Source: Serripes groenlandicus (Eukaryota > Mollusca > Bivalvia > Cardiida > Cardiidae). Taken from it: 64,000 bases of DNA. Made by a program: the position numbers and the translations under genes. Positions 1 through 12,600 of this stretch are shown here, piece by piece. Location: positions 26,622,854 to 26,686,853 of the forward strand of contig JASEVX010000001.1 in NCBI GenBank assembly GCA_031761405.1, written 5' to 3'. Numbering within the stretch: position 1 is the first letter of the stretch; each line of letters opens with the position of its first letter. The notes under the pieces are model-generated. The model was not told the DNA's origin. It did no database searches and was given only the letters and a program-made list of their open reading frames with translations.

Positions 1-284
1 GGTTGATCTGGGTCGTAGATCGTAGATCAACCACTAAAAAAAAAATTGCAAATTGGCTATCTGGGTCGTAGATCGTAGCTCAACCACTTGAAAAACATTG
101 CGAATTGGCTGATCTGGGTCATAGATCGTAGCGCAACCACTGAAAAAGCATTGCGAATTGGCTGATCTGGGTCGTAGATCGTAGATCAACCACTGAAAAA
201 AACATTGCAAATTGGCTATCTGGGTCGTAGATCGTAGCTCAACCACTGAATAAACATTGTGAATTGGCTGACCTGGGTCACAGA
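1..284 (-). repeat. 53-bp tandem array, left arm of fold-back element 1
   Basis: About five units of the 53-bp repeat in the orientation opposite to 1054-2316. Each contains GGTCGTAGATCGTAG and a CAACCACT block followed by an A-run. Short self-complementary words (GATCnnnGATC) occur in each unit. The frame read here on the minus strand is a by-product of the repeat. Confidence 0.85.
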
Positions 285-1053
285 CGTTAGCACCCGCGTT
301 CACAGCGAAGTGCTCGTCTTGTGTCAGGGCAACACTCCGCTGCTGGCCGGGGAAAATGTGCACCGGGCCCGAATTTGCTACGGGGCAGTCCCGACGTTAG
401 AACCAGCGTCAACAGCGACTACAGGCCCCAGTCACGGGAGTGAAACAAATATTTATCTTTTCTCCGGAGTTTAAAACGGGTGTCTGCCCGAGTCTGCTGC
501 GTGAATTACAGGGAGCACTAGTGGCATACAGACATATGAGGCCCCGGCTCACATTTCCCCTACCAGCAGCCGAATGCTCGCTCGAAACAAGGCCAGCACT
601 TCGCCGTCAGCGCTGGTAGACGGCGGGATTTGCCTCATAGCAAATGCGGCCACGGCTCACATTTCCCCTACTAGCAGCGGAGTGCTCGCTCAAAACAAGT
701 TCAGCACTTCGCCTCAAGCGCGGGTAGCCGGCGGGACCTGCGTTATAGCATGCGCAGCCTCTACCAGCAATCGAGTGCTCGCTCGAAACAAGGCCTGCAC
801 TTCGCCGTAAGTGCGGGCATACGGCGGGACCTGCCTTATAGCAAATTCGGGCCCGGCACACTTTCCCCCAACAGAATGCTCGCTGGAAACAAGGCCAGCA
901 TCTCGCCGTAATCGCGGGTGGACGGCGGGACCTCTCTTATAGTATATGCGGCCCCGGCCAGCAGCGGAGTGCTAGCTCGAAACTGGACCTGCACTTCGCC
1001 GTAATCGCGGATAGACGGCGGGACTAGCCTCATAGCATATGCGGCCACAGCTC
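285..1053. repeat. GC-rich ~100-bp units in inverted arrangement, centre of fold-back element 1
   Basis: Five direct units of about 90-105 bp start near 569, 679, 773, 875 and 967. Each carries GTGCTCGCTCGAAACAAGG followed by a CACTTCGCCG block and a GGCGGGACCTG block. About one and a half units of the same sequence lie in inverse orientation at 285-420. The centre (about 421-568) is unlike the units. It is clearly more GC-rich than the surroundings. Short open frames on both strands here are repeat artefacts. Confidence 0.75.
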
Positions 1054-2316
1054 ACAGACCCAGATCAACCAATTGCAATGTTTTTTTCAGTGGTTGAGCT
1101 ACGATCTACGACCAAGATCAACCAATTCGCAATGTTTTTCAAGTGGTTGAGCTACGATCTACGACCCAAATCAACCAATTCGCAATATTTTTTTAGTGGT
1201 TGAGATAAGATCTACGACCCAGGTCAGCCAATTCGCAATGTTTTTGAAGTGTTTGAACTACGATCTACGACCCAGATCAGCCAATTTGCAAAGTTGTTCA
1301 AGTGGTTGAGAGCTACGATCTACGACCCAGATCAACCAATTCGCAATGGGTTTTAGTGGTTGAGCTACGATCTACGACCCAGGTCAGCCAAGTGGAAATG
1401 TGTTTTCAGTGGTTGAGCTACGATATACGAACCAGGTTAGCCAATTCGCAATGTTTTTTCAGTGGTTGAGCTACGATCTACGACCCAGATAAGCCAATTC
1501 GCAATGTTTTGTAAGTGGTTGAGCTACGACCCAGGTCAGCCAATTCGCAATAGTTTTTCAGTGGTTGAGCTATGATGTACGACCCAGATCAACACATTCG
1601 CAATGTTTTTTAAGTGGCTGAGCTATGATCTACGACCCAGATCAACCAATTCGCAATGTTTTTTTAGTGGTTGAGCTATGATCTACGACCCAGATCAACC
1701 AATTCGCAACGTTTTTTTTAGTGGTTAAGTTACGATCTACGACCCAAATCAACCAATTCGTAATGTGTTTTCAGTGGTTGAGCTTCGATCTACGACCCAG
1801 GTCAGCAAATTCGCAATGTTTTTTCAAGTGGTTGAGCTACGATCTTCGACCCAGATCAATCAATTCGCAATGTTTTTTGAGTGGTTAAGCTACGATCTAC
1901 GACCCAGATCAACCAATTCGCAATGGTTTTTGAGTGGTTAAGTTACGATCTACGACTAAAATCAACCAATTCGTAATGTTTTTTAGTGGTTGAGCTACGA
2001 TCTACGACCCAGGTCAGCCAATTCGCAATGTTTTTTCAAGTGGTTGAGCTACGATCTACGACCCATATCAACCAATCCGCAATGTTTTTTTAGTGGTTGA
2101 GCTACCATCTACGACCCAGGTCAGCCAATTCGCAATGTTTTTCAAGTGGTTGAGCTACGATGTACGACCCAGATCAGCCAATTCGCAATGTTTTTTTAGT
2201 GGTTGAGCTACGTTCTATGACTCAGATCAGCCAATTTCGCAATATTTTCTAAGTGGTTGAGCTACGATCTACGACTCAGGTCAGCCAACTTTATTTTTTG
2301 GTTGAGCTACGATCTA
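1054..2316 (+). repeat. 53-bp tandem array, right arm of fold-back element 1
   Basis: About 24 units, each reading roughly TACGACCCAGATCAACC, then an AATTCGCAATG block, a T-run, and GTGGTTGAGCTACGATC. Units differ by scattered substitutions and T-run length. The array stops near 2316. The same unit family makes the inner arms of the element at 18925-21310. Confidence 0.9.
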
Positions 2317-2605
2317 CGTGCTAACTTCACACACCTTCAGAACACAGGACAATATGAAACTAATCAGTTAATTGGCAAGTATGACTGTGTGGTCATCGCC
2401 AATCATCCGATAATTGCTTAAATTGGCTATTGTTGTGTTTAACAAGTCAGGGAGCGTACTGTTATACTACTTTATTGTTTTATATGGATTTGTTTAGTGT
2501 TATGAATTACAGTTTTTAATTGATGAAATCACAACTTTTACACAATTTCCCAACAGTCGAGTATTGAGATTGTTTGTTCAAAGAAAGTGACTAAAATGTA
2601 TGAAC
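2317..2605. other. Intervening sequence with no recognisable feature
   Basis: No open frame with protein-like composition, no clear repeat and no RNA gene was seen here. It separates fold-back element 1 from the next repeat block. Confidence 0.5.
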
Positions 2606-4700
2606 AAGAGGGCCGTGACGACCCTGGATCGCCCACTTGACTTATGCAATGTGTATATGTCAACCACAATTACTCATTTAGGGTCTAGATAAGCTAAAAC
2701 GAGAGGTTCAATATTGCTCCACTGTCACAACCTGAAAAAAAATAACCGTTTGTTGACTTTCTTTTGTCAAATAAAAATGATAATTTTTGACCAGAAATGA
2801 CCCATATTCGAACATTGCCTGGTTATCAAGTTAGTGTTTACAAGATTGTTCTCAAATTTGGCATAGAGACCTTTTTTGACTGGACATGACCCATATTCAT
2901 ATATGCCCTAGATATCATCAAGACAAACATTCCGACAAAATTTCAAACATGCTTAAGTAAACAAGACCTCGGACTGAGGGTGTCTCGCCTTTATTGGAAA
3001 TTTAACCTAGTTACCTTATGTTTGACCTACCTCATAATCCAGTTTTGGAACTTGACCAAGATGTGACCTGATAACTTTTCATGAAGATTAACTAAAAAAT
3101 GAGATTTCTAGAGTGTTTCTAACATTTGACCTAGTGACCGTGTTTTTGACCCCTCATGACTTATTTGTTAAGTTGACCTAGATTTGAAGAAGAAAAATAT
3201 AGTGGTTAAATTTTGTGAAGATTAAATGGAGAACGAGACTTATAGAGTGTTCAGAAGATTATTCCAACATTTGACCTAGTGACCTTGTTCTTGAAACCCA
3301 GTTTAAAACTCGACCGAGATTTGATGGAGACAATTGTTGTGATTTAATTTCATGAAGATTGAATATCAAAAGTGAATTCTATAGTGTTCATAAGGTTATT
3401 CTAACAATTGACCTGATGACCTAGTTTTGAACTTGACTAAGATTTGATGGAGATAAATTTTCTGATTAACTTTCATGAACAATGAATGAAAACTGTGGCT
3501 TCTACTGTCAAAAGTAACCAAATTTTTAGCAAATTATGACCTTGTCCGTAGTAATTTTTATGTTGAATGATGGAAACAAATTTTTTGATATACTTTCATG
3601 AAGATTAAATAAAAAATGTAGGCTTTACAGTCAAAGTTAACCAAGGTTAAGTTTTGGGGTTAAGTTACCTTAACCAAGGTCAATTTCTGCTAATTTATGA
3701 CCTTGACCTTGAAAATGCTGACATTGATTTCCCATGACCCAACAATACATCTGACAAAGTTTCAGAAAAATTCAAGAAGGGTTGTCGAGATAAAACCAAG
3801 GACAAGCAAGTTCTGCTAAATTATGACCTTGACCTTTAATGATGTTCATTGACCCAACAATACATCTGACATAGTTTCAGAAAAATTCCAGCAGGGGTTG
3901 CTGAGATATAACCAAGGTTAAGTTTTGAGGTTAAGTTACCTAACCAAGTTCAAGTTCTGCCAAATTATGACCTTGACCTTGACAAAGTTTGTCAGAATGA
4001 TGTTTCATGACCAAACAATACATATGACAAAGTTTCAGAAAATTCCAGAAGGGATTACTGAGATATAACCAAGGTTAAGTTTTGAAGTTAAGTTACCTTA
4101 CCAAGTTCAAGTTCTGCCAAGTTATGACCTTGACATTAACAATGTTGACGTTGATTGATGTCCCATGACCAAACAATACATCTGACAAAGTTTCAGAAAC
4201 ATTGCAGCAGGGGTTGCAGAGATATAGTTGTTTGTAAAAGTGGCCGTTGCCGGAAAAGTGACTGCTATGTCTCACTCCACTATCGTGGGCGAGACAAAAA
4301 TGAGGCTTCCAGAGTGATAACAAGATTATTCTTCAATCTGGCCTAGTGACCTATTTTTTTGACACGACATGAGCCGCATTCGTACTTCGCATAGATATTA
4401 TTTAGGTAATCATTCTAATTAAAGTTTCAAGCTGTTGAAGTAAACAACAGAGCCCAAATTGCCCTTAATCGTCATGACCCATATTCATAATTATCCTAGA
4501 TATCATCAAGACAAATATGACAAATTTTCAACATGCTTATGTAAAACATGCAGTTTCCAGAGTGACAACAACATTTTCCTTCAAATTGGCCCGGTGATCT
4601 AGCTTTTAACGCGACATGAGCTACATTCGTGCTTCGCATAGATATCATCAAAACAAAAAAATCTACCAAATGTTTTCAGCTTAGCAAATACTTAACTGCA
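2606..4700 (+). repeat. Tandem-core dispersed repeat (TGACCTAG family), several degenerate units
   Basis: It opens with a hairpin-like end (GAGGGCCGTGACGACCCTGG), the reverse complement of the GGGCCATCATGGCCC ends at 33640, 51925 and 54305. The body is a chain of degenerate units with recurring phrases such as TGACCCATATTCGAAC, CATCAAGACAAACATTC and TTGACCTAGTGACC. A second end type (TCTC...GAGAC) sits at 4273-4295, so at least two elements are joined. Related cores occur at 6.3, 8.6, 14.6 and 51.1 kb. Non-coding. Confidence 0.75.
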
Positions 4701-4872
4701 AATATCTGGGTAAATTTGATTAGGAGTGTAAATGAAACTGCAAGGACTGGCTAAGAAATAGCTCATCAGTAAAGGCCATTTGTAATAAGGCATTAAATCT
4801 TTGCACAATTTGAAATAAGACCACCAAGTGGTGTATATCGGTCCAATGGTTTATGTGGTTTACCCAGGGATC

Positions 4873-4950
4873 ATGAAGAAGTGAACTGTCGCCGTGATAT
4901 AACTGAAATCATGTTGAAAGCGGCGTAAAACCCCAATAAATAAAACAAGC
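4873..4950 (+). repeat. SINE 3' tail (Meta-like domain), 5'-truncated
   Basis: Contains GCCGTGATATAACTG, TGTTGAAAGCGGCG and an AATAAATAAA tail. These are the conserved 3' part of the SINE seen complete at 27922 and 39503. The tRNA-like head is missing. Confidence 0.7.
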
Positions 4951-5394
4951 AATTTCGCTGAATTGATAGCCCCCGCCAATGATGGCTTGTTTGTGATTGA
5001 TGGCTTGTTTGTGAATGAAGGCCTTTATGATGAATGTGCAATTGACCTGCAAAATTATTTCAACTTATTCACACAAGAACAAGGGGTATGAACAGAAATT
5101 GAGACAGATAAAAATATTCTTTCTGAAAGAATAAAATAACGACACTGGTTTTATAAACAACTTTATTAAACTAAGAGTGTGAATTAAAGACATTTTTTCA
5201 TAATTAAATCCCAAAGGAAAATGTGAAAACAAGTTTTTGCTACTTTAACCAAGTTCCTTTTCCGTAGACTGTCAAATGTATCCCTACTCCATAGTTGAGA
5301 TAATTGCTCCAAGCAAAATTGATGGGCATCATCACATTAATCAGTATGCTGGTTCATAAGCATTTCAATTTTAAAAAATTCTACCTCTTTTTTT

Positions 5395-6040
5395 CCTTGA
5401 ATCAACGGCAATAACTCTAAAGAAAATTGACTTATCCAAAAAAACAATGGACGGGCATCATCCCAGTATGTTGGTTCATATTTATTTCAAGTTTCATGAA
5501 ATTCTACAAGCTGGTTACTGAGAAATGGCTGCGGATGTAGATTTTTCAATATATCAAGGGCAATAACTCTAAGGAAAATTGACCAATCCAAAAAAGCAAT
5601 GGACGGGCATTATTCCAGTATGTTGGTTCATATTTATTTCAAGTTTCATGAAATTCTACCAGCTAGTTATTGAGAAATGGCTGCGGACGTGGATTTTTCC
5701 ATATATCAAGGGCAATAACTCTAAGAAAAATTTACCAATCCAAAAAACAATAGACGGGCATCATCCCAGTATGCTGGTTCATATTTATTTCAAGTTTCAT
5801 GAAATTCTACCAGCTAGTTACTGTGAAATGGCTGCGGACGTTGATTTTTCAATATATCAAGGGCAATAACTCTAAGGAAAAATTGACCAATAAAAAAAAA
5901 CAATGGACGGGCATCATCCCAGTATGCTGGTTCATATTTATTTCAAGTTTCATGAAATTCTACCAACTAGTTACTGAGAAATCGGTGCGGACGGACGTGA
6001 CGGACGCACGCACACACGCACACCCCTACATTTCACCCCT
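5395..6040 (+). repeat. ~152-bp tandem repeat, about four units
   Basis: Units begin at GGCAATAACTCTAAGG near 5406, 5559, 5711 and 5863. Each has ATGGACGGGCATCATCCC and TTTCATGAAATTCTACCA blocks. The last unit runs into a CGGACGGACGTGACGGACGC end. Two open frames on the plus strand here are translations of this repeat, since a frame can stay open across similar units, and do not resemble protein. Confidence 0.85.
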
Positions 6041-6289
6041 TAAGTGGTACATCCTTTGTTTTCAAACAAAAGAATGACCACTTCAAATCTTTTGATCTTT
6101 AAGTGGTTACGGAATGAATCAAAGGATTATTTTGTCTTAGGCCACACCTCTAACCACGTAAGACCCCAATCGTGTATCACCGTTTTACGGAATAAATGGC
6201 ATTAATATGCTAATTAGGTACCCATTAGAAAATTATAAAAAAAAAATACTTATCAAAGTGTCTTATAAGGGTGGTGGGTTTCAAAGTTT

Positions 6290-6425
6290 CAAAGTAAAAA
6301 TGTGGCCTCCGGAGTTTGAACAATATTTTTCTTTAGTGACCTAGTTGCTGACCCATATTTGAACATGACTTAGAAAAAATTCTGACAAAATTTTAAATTG
6401 TTGAATTAAACCAGAGCTGTCGGAG
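6290..6425 (+). repeat. Fragment of the TGACCTAG tandem-core family
   Basis: Carries GTGGCCTCCGGAGT, TGACCTAG-like and CTGACAAAATTT phrases that match the cores at 2.6 and 14.6 kb. Short and degenerate. Confidence 0.6.
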
Positions 6426-6879
6426 GACAGCGCGCTCGACTATTTCACCGCTTAATTAAGTTACTGAGATAATGGACTCTAATGTAGTTGCATGCAAAAC
6501 ATATTCTCATAGGTGTGATGGTTGGGAAGGGTTGTATAACGTTTCAATGGAATGCATCAAGACGTTACTAAGATATGGACTCTTTTTGTAGTTGCACGCT
6601 TAACAATAATTTCTAAGTAATAAAAGGGCAATACTTTGCACCATATGCAGGATAGAGTTATATATCTTAATTGGTTGTGTATATAATTGGGAAAGGTTGT
6701 ATAAAGTTTCAATACAATACTTCAAATTGTTACTGAGATTACACTCTAAATGTTGTTGCAAAACTTTAACCAGTCCAAAAAGGGCCATAACTTGCATAAA
6801 ATGATGGATACATGCATCAAGTAATTACTAAGATATGGTCTCTTAATGTAGTTGCATGCAAACTTTTAACCAGAATGTT

Positions 6880-7118
6880 TAAGTCCAAAACCACGGGTTC
6901 GATACCCGGTTGCGGCGACATTCTTTCGGGCGATTTTCCCATTGCCTCTCACCTCTGATCTATGTGAGAAAGTAGTCAGTGGCTTCGAAAGAATGTTGTG
7001 TAAGTACTGGTGTAGGAAAGCCAAGAAAACATGGGTAGGTGCACTGACCGCCGTGATATGACCAAAGCTGTTGAAAGCGGCGTTAAACTCCAAATAAACA
7101 AACAAACAAATAAGTCCA
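6880..7118 (+). mobile_element. SINE, 5'-truncated tRNA-like head plus Meta-like tail
   Basis: Begins inside the tRNA-like head: a good B box (GGTTCGATACC) at 6896-6906, but no A box. The 3' part has ACCGCCGTGATATGACC, GTTGAAAGCGGCGTTAAAC and an (ACAA)n tail. It interrupts the surrounding tandem-core repeat. The open frame on the minus strand across it is not a gene. Confidence 0.75.
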
Positions 7119-8021
7119 AAACGGGCCATTACTTGCATAAAATGCAGGATCGAGTTAATTGATTTTAAAATCAACATAGGTGTGATAGTTGGGAAGGATT
7201 GTATAAAGTTTCAAAGCAATGCATCAAGTAAATACTAGGATATCGACTCTTAATGTAGTTGCATGCAAAACTTTAACCAAATTTCTAGTTAAAAAGAGGG
7301 CCATAAATTGCAAAATACACTGGATAGAGCTATCATACTTGATTGTTTACATAGGTGTGATGGTTGGGAAGGGTGGTATACATTTTCAATGCAATGCATC
7401 AAGTAGTTATTAAGAGATGGTCTCTTAAAGTAGTTGTCCACACGCAAAACTTTAACCAGAATTTCTAAGTAGAAAAAGGGCCATAATTTGCATAAAATGC
7501 AGGATAGAGTTATCTTACTTGATAATCTACATACGTGTGATATTTGAGTAGGGTTGTATAACGTTTCAATGCAATGCATCACGTAAATACTGAGATAGAT
7601 TGTTTTATTTTTGACAGAAAAGGGGCAATAACTCTGATATAAAAATATTTAGATTATCCCCCTTTTGTGAACCCATCTCAAAGATTGATATAAACTTTTG
7701 TCAGAAGTTTCAATCCAATCCTTTGAGTAGAAAAAAAGTTATTTGAAAACGTGACGAAAAAGTGTGACGACAGACAGACGGACGGACAGACGCCGGACAA
7801 AAAAAAAGTAATCCCTAAGTGCCTACCATGCTACGCAGGTGACACAAAAAGGGCCATAACTTGCATAAACTGCAGGATAGAGTTATCTAATTAAATAATC
7901 TACATAGGTGTGATAGTTGGGTAGGGTTGTAGAAAGTGTCAATGCAATGCATCAAATAAATACTGAGATATGGACTCTTAATTTAGTTGCACGCAAAATT
8001 TTAAACAGAATTTCTAAGTAA

Positions 8022-8399
8022 AACTAGAATGGAGTGCTCCCCGGAGCACGTGTGTCACCTGCCGAGGCCTTGTCAGAAATTTTTAATTTTTGACAGAAAA
8101 GGGGTAATAACTCTGATTATAAAAATATTTGGATTATCCCCCTTTTGTGAACCCATCACAAAGATTGATATAAACATTTAGAAAATATAGAAAAGGGGCA
8201 AGAACTCTAATATAAAACTATTTGGATTATCCCCTTTTGTGAACCAATCACACACATTGATATAAACATTTGTCAGAAGTTTCAATGTAATCCTTTGAGT
8301 AGAAAAAAAACGTGACGAAAAAGTGTGACGACAGACAGACAGCGCTGGACAAAAATAAAAGTAATCCCTAAGTGCCCACCATGCTACGCAGGTGACACA
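8022..8399 (+). repeat. Hairpin-ended dispersed repeat nested in the tandem-core block
   Basis: Starts with a GGAGTGCTCCCCGGAGCAC hairpin followed by GTGTCACCTGC and finishes with GCAGGTGACAC. Internal units contain GGGGCAATAACTCTGAT and GATTATCCCCCTTTTGTG. A related copy lacking the first hairpin is at about 7600-7850. Both carry a GACAGACAGAC stretch near the 3' end. Confidence 0.65.
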
Positions 8400-8599
8400 A
8401 AAAGGGCCATAACTTGCATAAATTGCAGGATAGAGTTATCTAACTTGATAATCTACATAGGTGTGATAGTTGGGTAGGCTTGTAGAAAGTGTCAATGCAA
8501 TACATGTCGTGTTTAGGTACTTGCATGCAAAACCTTAACCAAGGTGTGACGTGGACGCCGACGCCAGCGTGAGTAGTATAGCTCTCATATTCATCGAAT

Positions 8600-8950
8600 A
8601 GTCGAGCTAAACATGCGGCATCTAGAGTGTTAACAATATGTTCCTTCAACTTTACATAGTGACCTACTTTTCGACCCAACATGACCCATGTTCGAACTTG
8701 ACTTACATATCATCAAGAAAACATTCTGATACAGTTTCAACATGCACAAGCTAAAAATGCAGTATCCAGTGTTAACAAGATTTCCTTTCAAGTTGACCTA
8801 GTGATCTAGTTTTTAACCCGGTATGACCCCTATTCGAACTTGACCTAGATATTATTTAGAAATTAGATAAACATTCTGACCAAATTTCAAGGGCAAATGT
8901 TGACGACGGACGACAAAATGTGATCACAATAGCCCGCATAGGTGAGCTAA
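8600..8950 (+). repeat. TGACCTAG tandem-core fragment with terminal GGTGAGCTA
   Basis: Two degenerate core units followed by TTGACGACGGACGAC and ATGTGATCACAATAG, ending in GGTGAGCTAAAA. The same 3' end is seen at 15300-15395 and, reversed, at 51109-51190. Confidence 0.65.
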
Positions 8951-9426
8951 AAAGATGAAAACTTTGTAGCAAAGGAAAACATTGCTTGTTTTGAGTCATG
9001 TGGGAATGATGTTTATGTTTTGAAACATATTTTCTCCAACTTTTATGATGATCGAGTCATTTCTAACATATATGGTTATCTCATAATTTGTCATTCTTTT
9101 AATTACGTTCACTTATATCCAAAGAAGATTGAAGCAGTAACTTTGCTTGAGATTGAGCTTTAATGAATATAGTTCTTTCAGCATTAAACGGACAACATTT
9201 TCTGGGGAACCATAGGTTGTCTTTTAGGAAAAATCCTAAACTGCCTTCACGTGGAAGTTCATCATTTCTTCTTGTGTATGTTGCTAATGTTCCGTCGCCT
9301 GAGCTTAGAACACCCATGTTACGCATGTTATGTTGATATTCCCCTGTCCACACCAGAGACAGAAGTTGACTTTATCCTATGGTCTTTTATCTTCCTCATT
9401 AGAGCATCATTGAACAGACATTACTT

Positions 9427-9596
9427 TCAAAGAATATCCTGGACTTCAACTGATTTTGTCAATAAAATTGGTTCAACTAGATCAGAGGGTGGTTGACTCA
9501 AGGGTGGATCCTCTGACTCAGGTACATAGTCAGAATCATCTGGGGATTCCTCAAAAGATTCTGAGGACTTAAGGGAACCACTTACATCTATGGAAT
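9427..9596 (-). pseudogene. Terminal acidic exon of an unrecognised minus-strand gene
   Basis: On the minus strand a good acceptor (ATATATTTCAG) precedes a 170-nt exon that is open in phase 2 for 55 residues and then stops with TGA. The peptide is rich in Ser, Asp, Glu and Pro, with SSESFEESPDDSDYVP near its start. Its two leading bases (AT) complete the codon left by the exon at 13990-14052, whose last base is G, giving Asp, so the two could be spliced in frame. A near copy sits at 28642-28837. Protein function is not recognised. Such low-complexity acidic stretches are common in transposon-encoded and regulatory proteins. No upstream exon proves the gene is alive, so I call it a fragment. 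Confidence 0.45.
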
Positions 9597-9659
9597 CTGA
9601 AATATATCATTAACATAGTTGTTAATTTAACTTTAATTATTGCATGGGTAAATCCACAA

Positions 9660-12600
9660 GTATGCATTTAATCAGTCAGTTTCGCAAAAACACACCAAAA
9701 TACAAGCATTTTAAAGTGCGTGCCTTTGATATGCACAGCTACATGGAACAGATGGTAATTCACAAGTTGGAACAAAATTTTGGCAGAAATGAATGTACAT
9801 GGTCTTCCTGGTGGAAATGAAAGTGAATCCTTGATTTTATAAATCAAATGATTTAATGCTAATAAGAGCAAGACTGAGAGATAGTGACACAAAGTGACAT
9901 ATGTAATTAATCCGTTTCTGGACAACATGCTTTGTCTTTAGACTTGAGCTCTACACAAACATTCTGAGGTACAACGTTGAAAAAAGTGTTAATCTCAAAT
10001 CATTGAAATCCTGGTCAAAACATTTGTAGGTGGTACAAAAGCAAAATCAAGACTGGGCTAGAGCTAAATGAAGACAAAAAATTGTTTTCTGGCTAATAAC
10101 CTCGTCTTTCCTGACTCATACTACACACATGCATCCTTTGGTACAACTTCAAGATACATGTGTCTTTAAAACGTTTGAGTATACACCGTGAGCCACTTAT
10201 AGGTGCTACTAAAGTCAGACAGGGCTATAATTCAGTGAAAAGAAAGGATCTTATCATAAGCTAGAGTAAATACGTTTCAGGATAAAATTCTGTAAGGACC
10301 TTGTTGGAATAAATCAGTTTCTGGACAACAACCTTTTTCTTTAGACTTACACTCTACATAAACATTATGAGGTACAAGACTGCTTGTTGAAATGCTAACA
10401 TGGTCATCCCGGTATAAATGAAAATGAGACCTATATTTTAAGAATAAAATGCCCTTGTCTTTCCTGACTTATGATACACACATGCATCCTGAGGTACAAC
10501 TTCAAGAACTTAAATGCACAATTCTAGGTTCTTCCCAATCCGAATACATGTCCGAATACATGTCTACAGCTACAACACAAAAGCTTCCTTGTTGAAATAC
10601 TATTCGATTATTAAACAAAAGATCGAGTTTCATATTTAAATTATATGTTTATTGAAAATTAACAAACATTCTGAGGTACATTTTTATCAAGCATAAAAGC
10701 AACATTCTCTTCCTGGTAAAAATGAAAACGAGACGTAGATTTAATACATCAAATGATTTACTGCGTATGAGAGCAAGACTGAGAGGTATTGACAAAAGGA
10801 CCCAGTTGAAAGTTATCAGTTTCTGGACAACAAGCTTTGTCTTAAACTTTTGTATGTACTATCATAAAGAAAAGCACAATAGTAAAATAATCTTAAGGTC
10901 AGATCTCTGCTCAAAATGTCATAAGGTGCGTGTCTTTGATATGCACAGCTATATGGAAAAGTTGGTAATTCACAAGTTGGAACACAATTTTGGCAGAAAT
11001 GGATGTACATGGTCTTCCTGGTGGAAATGAAAGTGAATCCTTGATTTTATAAATCAAATGATTTAATGCTAATGAGAGCAAGACTGAGAGATAGTGACAC
11101 AAAGTGACAGATGTAATTAATCCGTTTCTGGACAACATGCTTTGTCTTTAGACTTGAGCTCTACACAAGCATTCTGAGGTACAACGTTGAAAACAGTGTT
11201 AATCTCAAATCATTGAAATCCTGGTCAAAACATGTGTAGGTGGTACAAAAGCAAAATCAAGAAAAAAATTGGTTTCTGGCCAATGCCCTTGTCTTTCCTG
11301 ACTCATACTACACACATGCATCCTGTGATACAACTTCAATATACATGTGTCTTTAACAACTTGAGTATACACCATGAGCCACTTCTAGGTGCTACTAAAT
11401 CAGACAGGGCTATAATTCAGTGAAAAGAAAGGATCTTATCATAAGCTAGAGTAAATACGTTTCAGGATAAAAATCTGTAAGGACCTTGTTGGAATAAATC
11501 AGTTTCTGGACAACAACCTTTTTCTTTAGACTTACACTCTACATAAACATTATGAGGTACAAGACTGCTTGTTGAAATGCTGGTAAATTATTAAAAATTA
11601 TCTAGTTTTACATTTCAAGTGTTTACTTATTTTAGAACAATAGCAACATACAAACATTCTGAGGTACATTTTAATCTAGCATTAATTACACAAACTACCC
11701 AAGACAAATGTACATGTACTTCCAAACAGAAACTAGCAAAAGCAAAAGTTCATAATGTCAGAACTCTGCTCAAAATGACACAATATGTGGCCTTTGATAT
11801 GCAGTTACGCATTACAGCTGGTAATTCTTAAATTTTGGCTGAATTGAATTTTCGGTCAAATATGTGTGAGCTGTCACATGCGATCACCAATTATATTCTA
11901 TAAACTACCTTGATCAGCGGTTCCCCTGTGCGTGCCTTTGATATGCACAAATACATGGAAGAGTTGGTAATTCACAAGTTTGAACAAAAGTTTGGCAGAA
12001 ATGAGTGTACATGGTCTTCCTGGTGAAAATGAAAGCGAATCCTTCATTTTATAAATCAAATGATTTAACGCTAATATGAGCAGGGCTGAGAGAAAGTGAC
12101 AGAGACAGATATAATTAATCTGTTTCTGGACAACGTGCTTTGTCTTTAGACTTAAGCTCTACACAAGCATTATGAGGTACAACATTGAAAACCGTGTTAA
12201 ATAGGTGGTACAAAAAAGCAAAATCAAAACTGAGCTAGAGCTAAATAAAGACAAAAATATTATGCTTGAGTAAATTTGTTTCTGGCCAATACCCTTCTCT
12301 TTCCCGACTTATACTACACACATGCATGCTGAGGTACATCTTCAAGATACATGTGTCTTTAAACAGTTTGAGTGTACACCATGACCTACTTCCAGGTGTT
12401 TCTAAAGTCAGACAGGGATATTATTCAGTGAAAAGAAAGGATTTTATCATAAGCTAGAGTAATACGTTTCCGGATAAAAATCTGTATCAACACTTTTCAG
12501 CTTACCATGATCAGCAGGATGATGATGATAATCTTCTGCTTATAAGAGCAAGACTGAGAGTTATTGACATAAGGACCTAGTTGGATTTAATCAGTTTCTG

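Larger units (their letters stand above)
1..2316. mobile_element. Fold-back element 1: palindrome of nested tandem arrays, left end outside the window
   Basis: The two flanks carry the same 53-bp tandem unit in opposite orientation (1-284 against 1054-2316). Inside them, a GC-rich ~100-bp unit is also inverted (about 285-420 against 569-1053). The centre is about 421-568. Long inverted repeats built of tandem units are the hallmark of fold-back (FB/Galileo/TU-like) elements. No transposase is visible. The left arm runs off the window, so its end and any target duplication cannot be judged. Calling it a mobile element rather than an inverted satellite is inference. Confidence 0.6.
6426..8625 (+). 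repeat. Tandem-core dispersed repeat, AGGGCCATAACTTGCATAAA family, with nested insertions
   Basis: Roughly 160-200 bp units with TTTCAATGCAATGCATCAAG, GATATGGACTCTTAATG, GCAAAACTTTAACCAG and AGGGCCATAACTTGC blocks. It ends near 8560-8620 with a CGACGCC run and an AGCTC...GAGCT hairpin. It is interrupted by a SINE (6880-7118) and by a second repeat type (about 7600-7850 and 8022-8399). Same family at 21640, 22660-23950, 49154 and 50145. Confidence 0.8.

Noticed and set aside
34..1048. Several open frames of 70-109 codons in the first kilobase
   Set aside because: They lie in the inverted tandem arrays, occur on both strands and repeat the same peptides (for example STTQIANLQ).
5579..6077. Two similar 92-96 codon plus-strand frames
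   Set aside because: They are translations of successive 152-bp repeat units and have no protein-like features.
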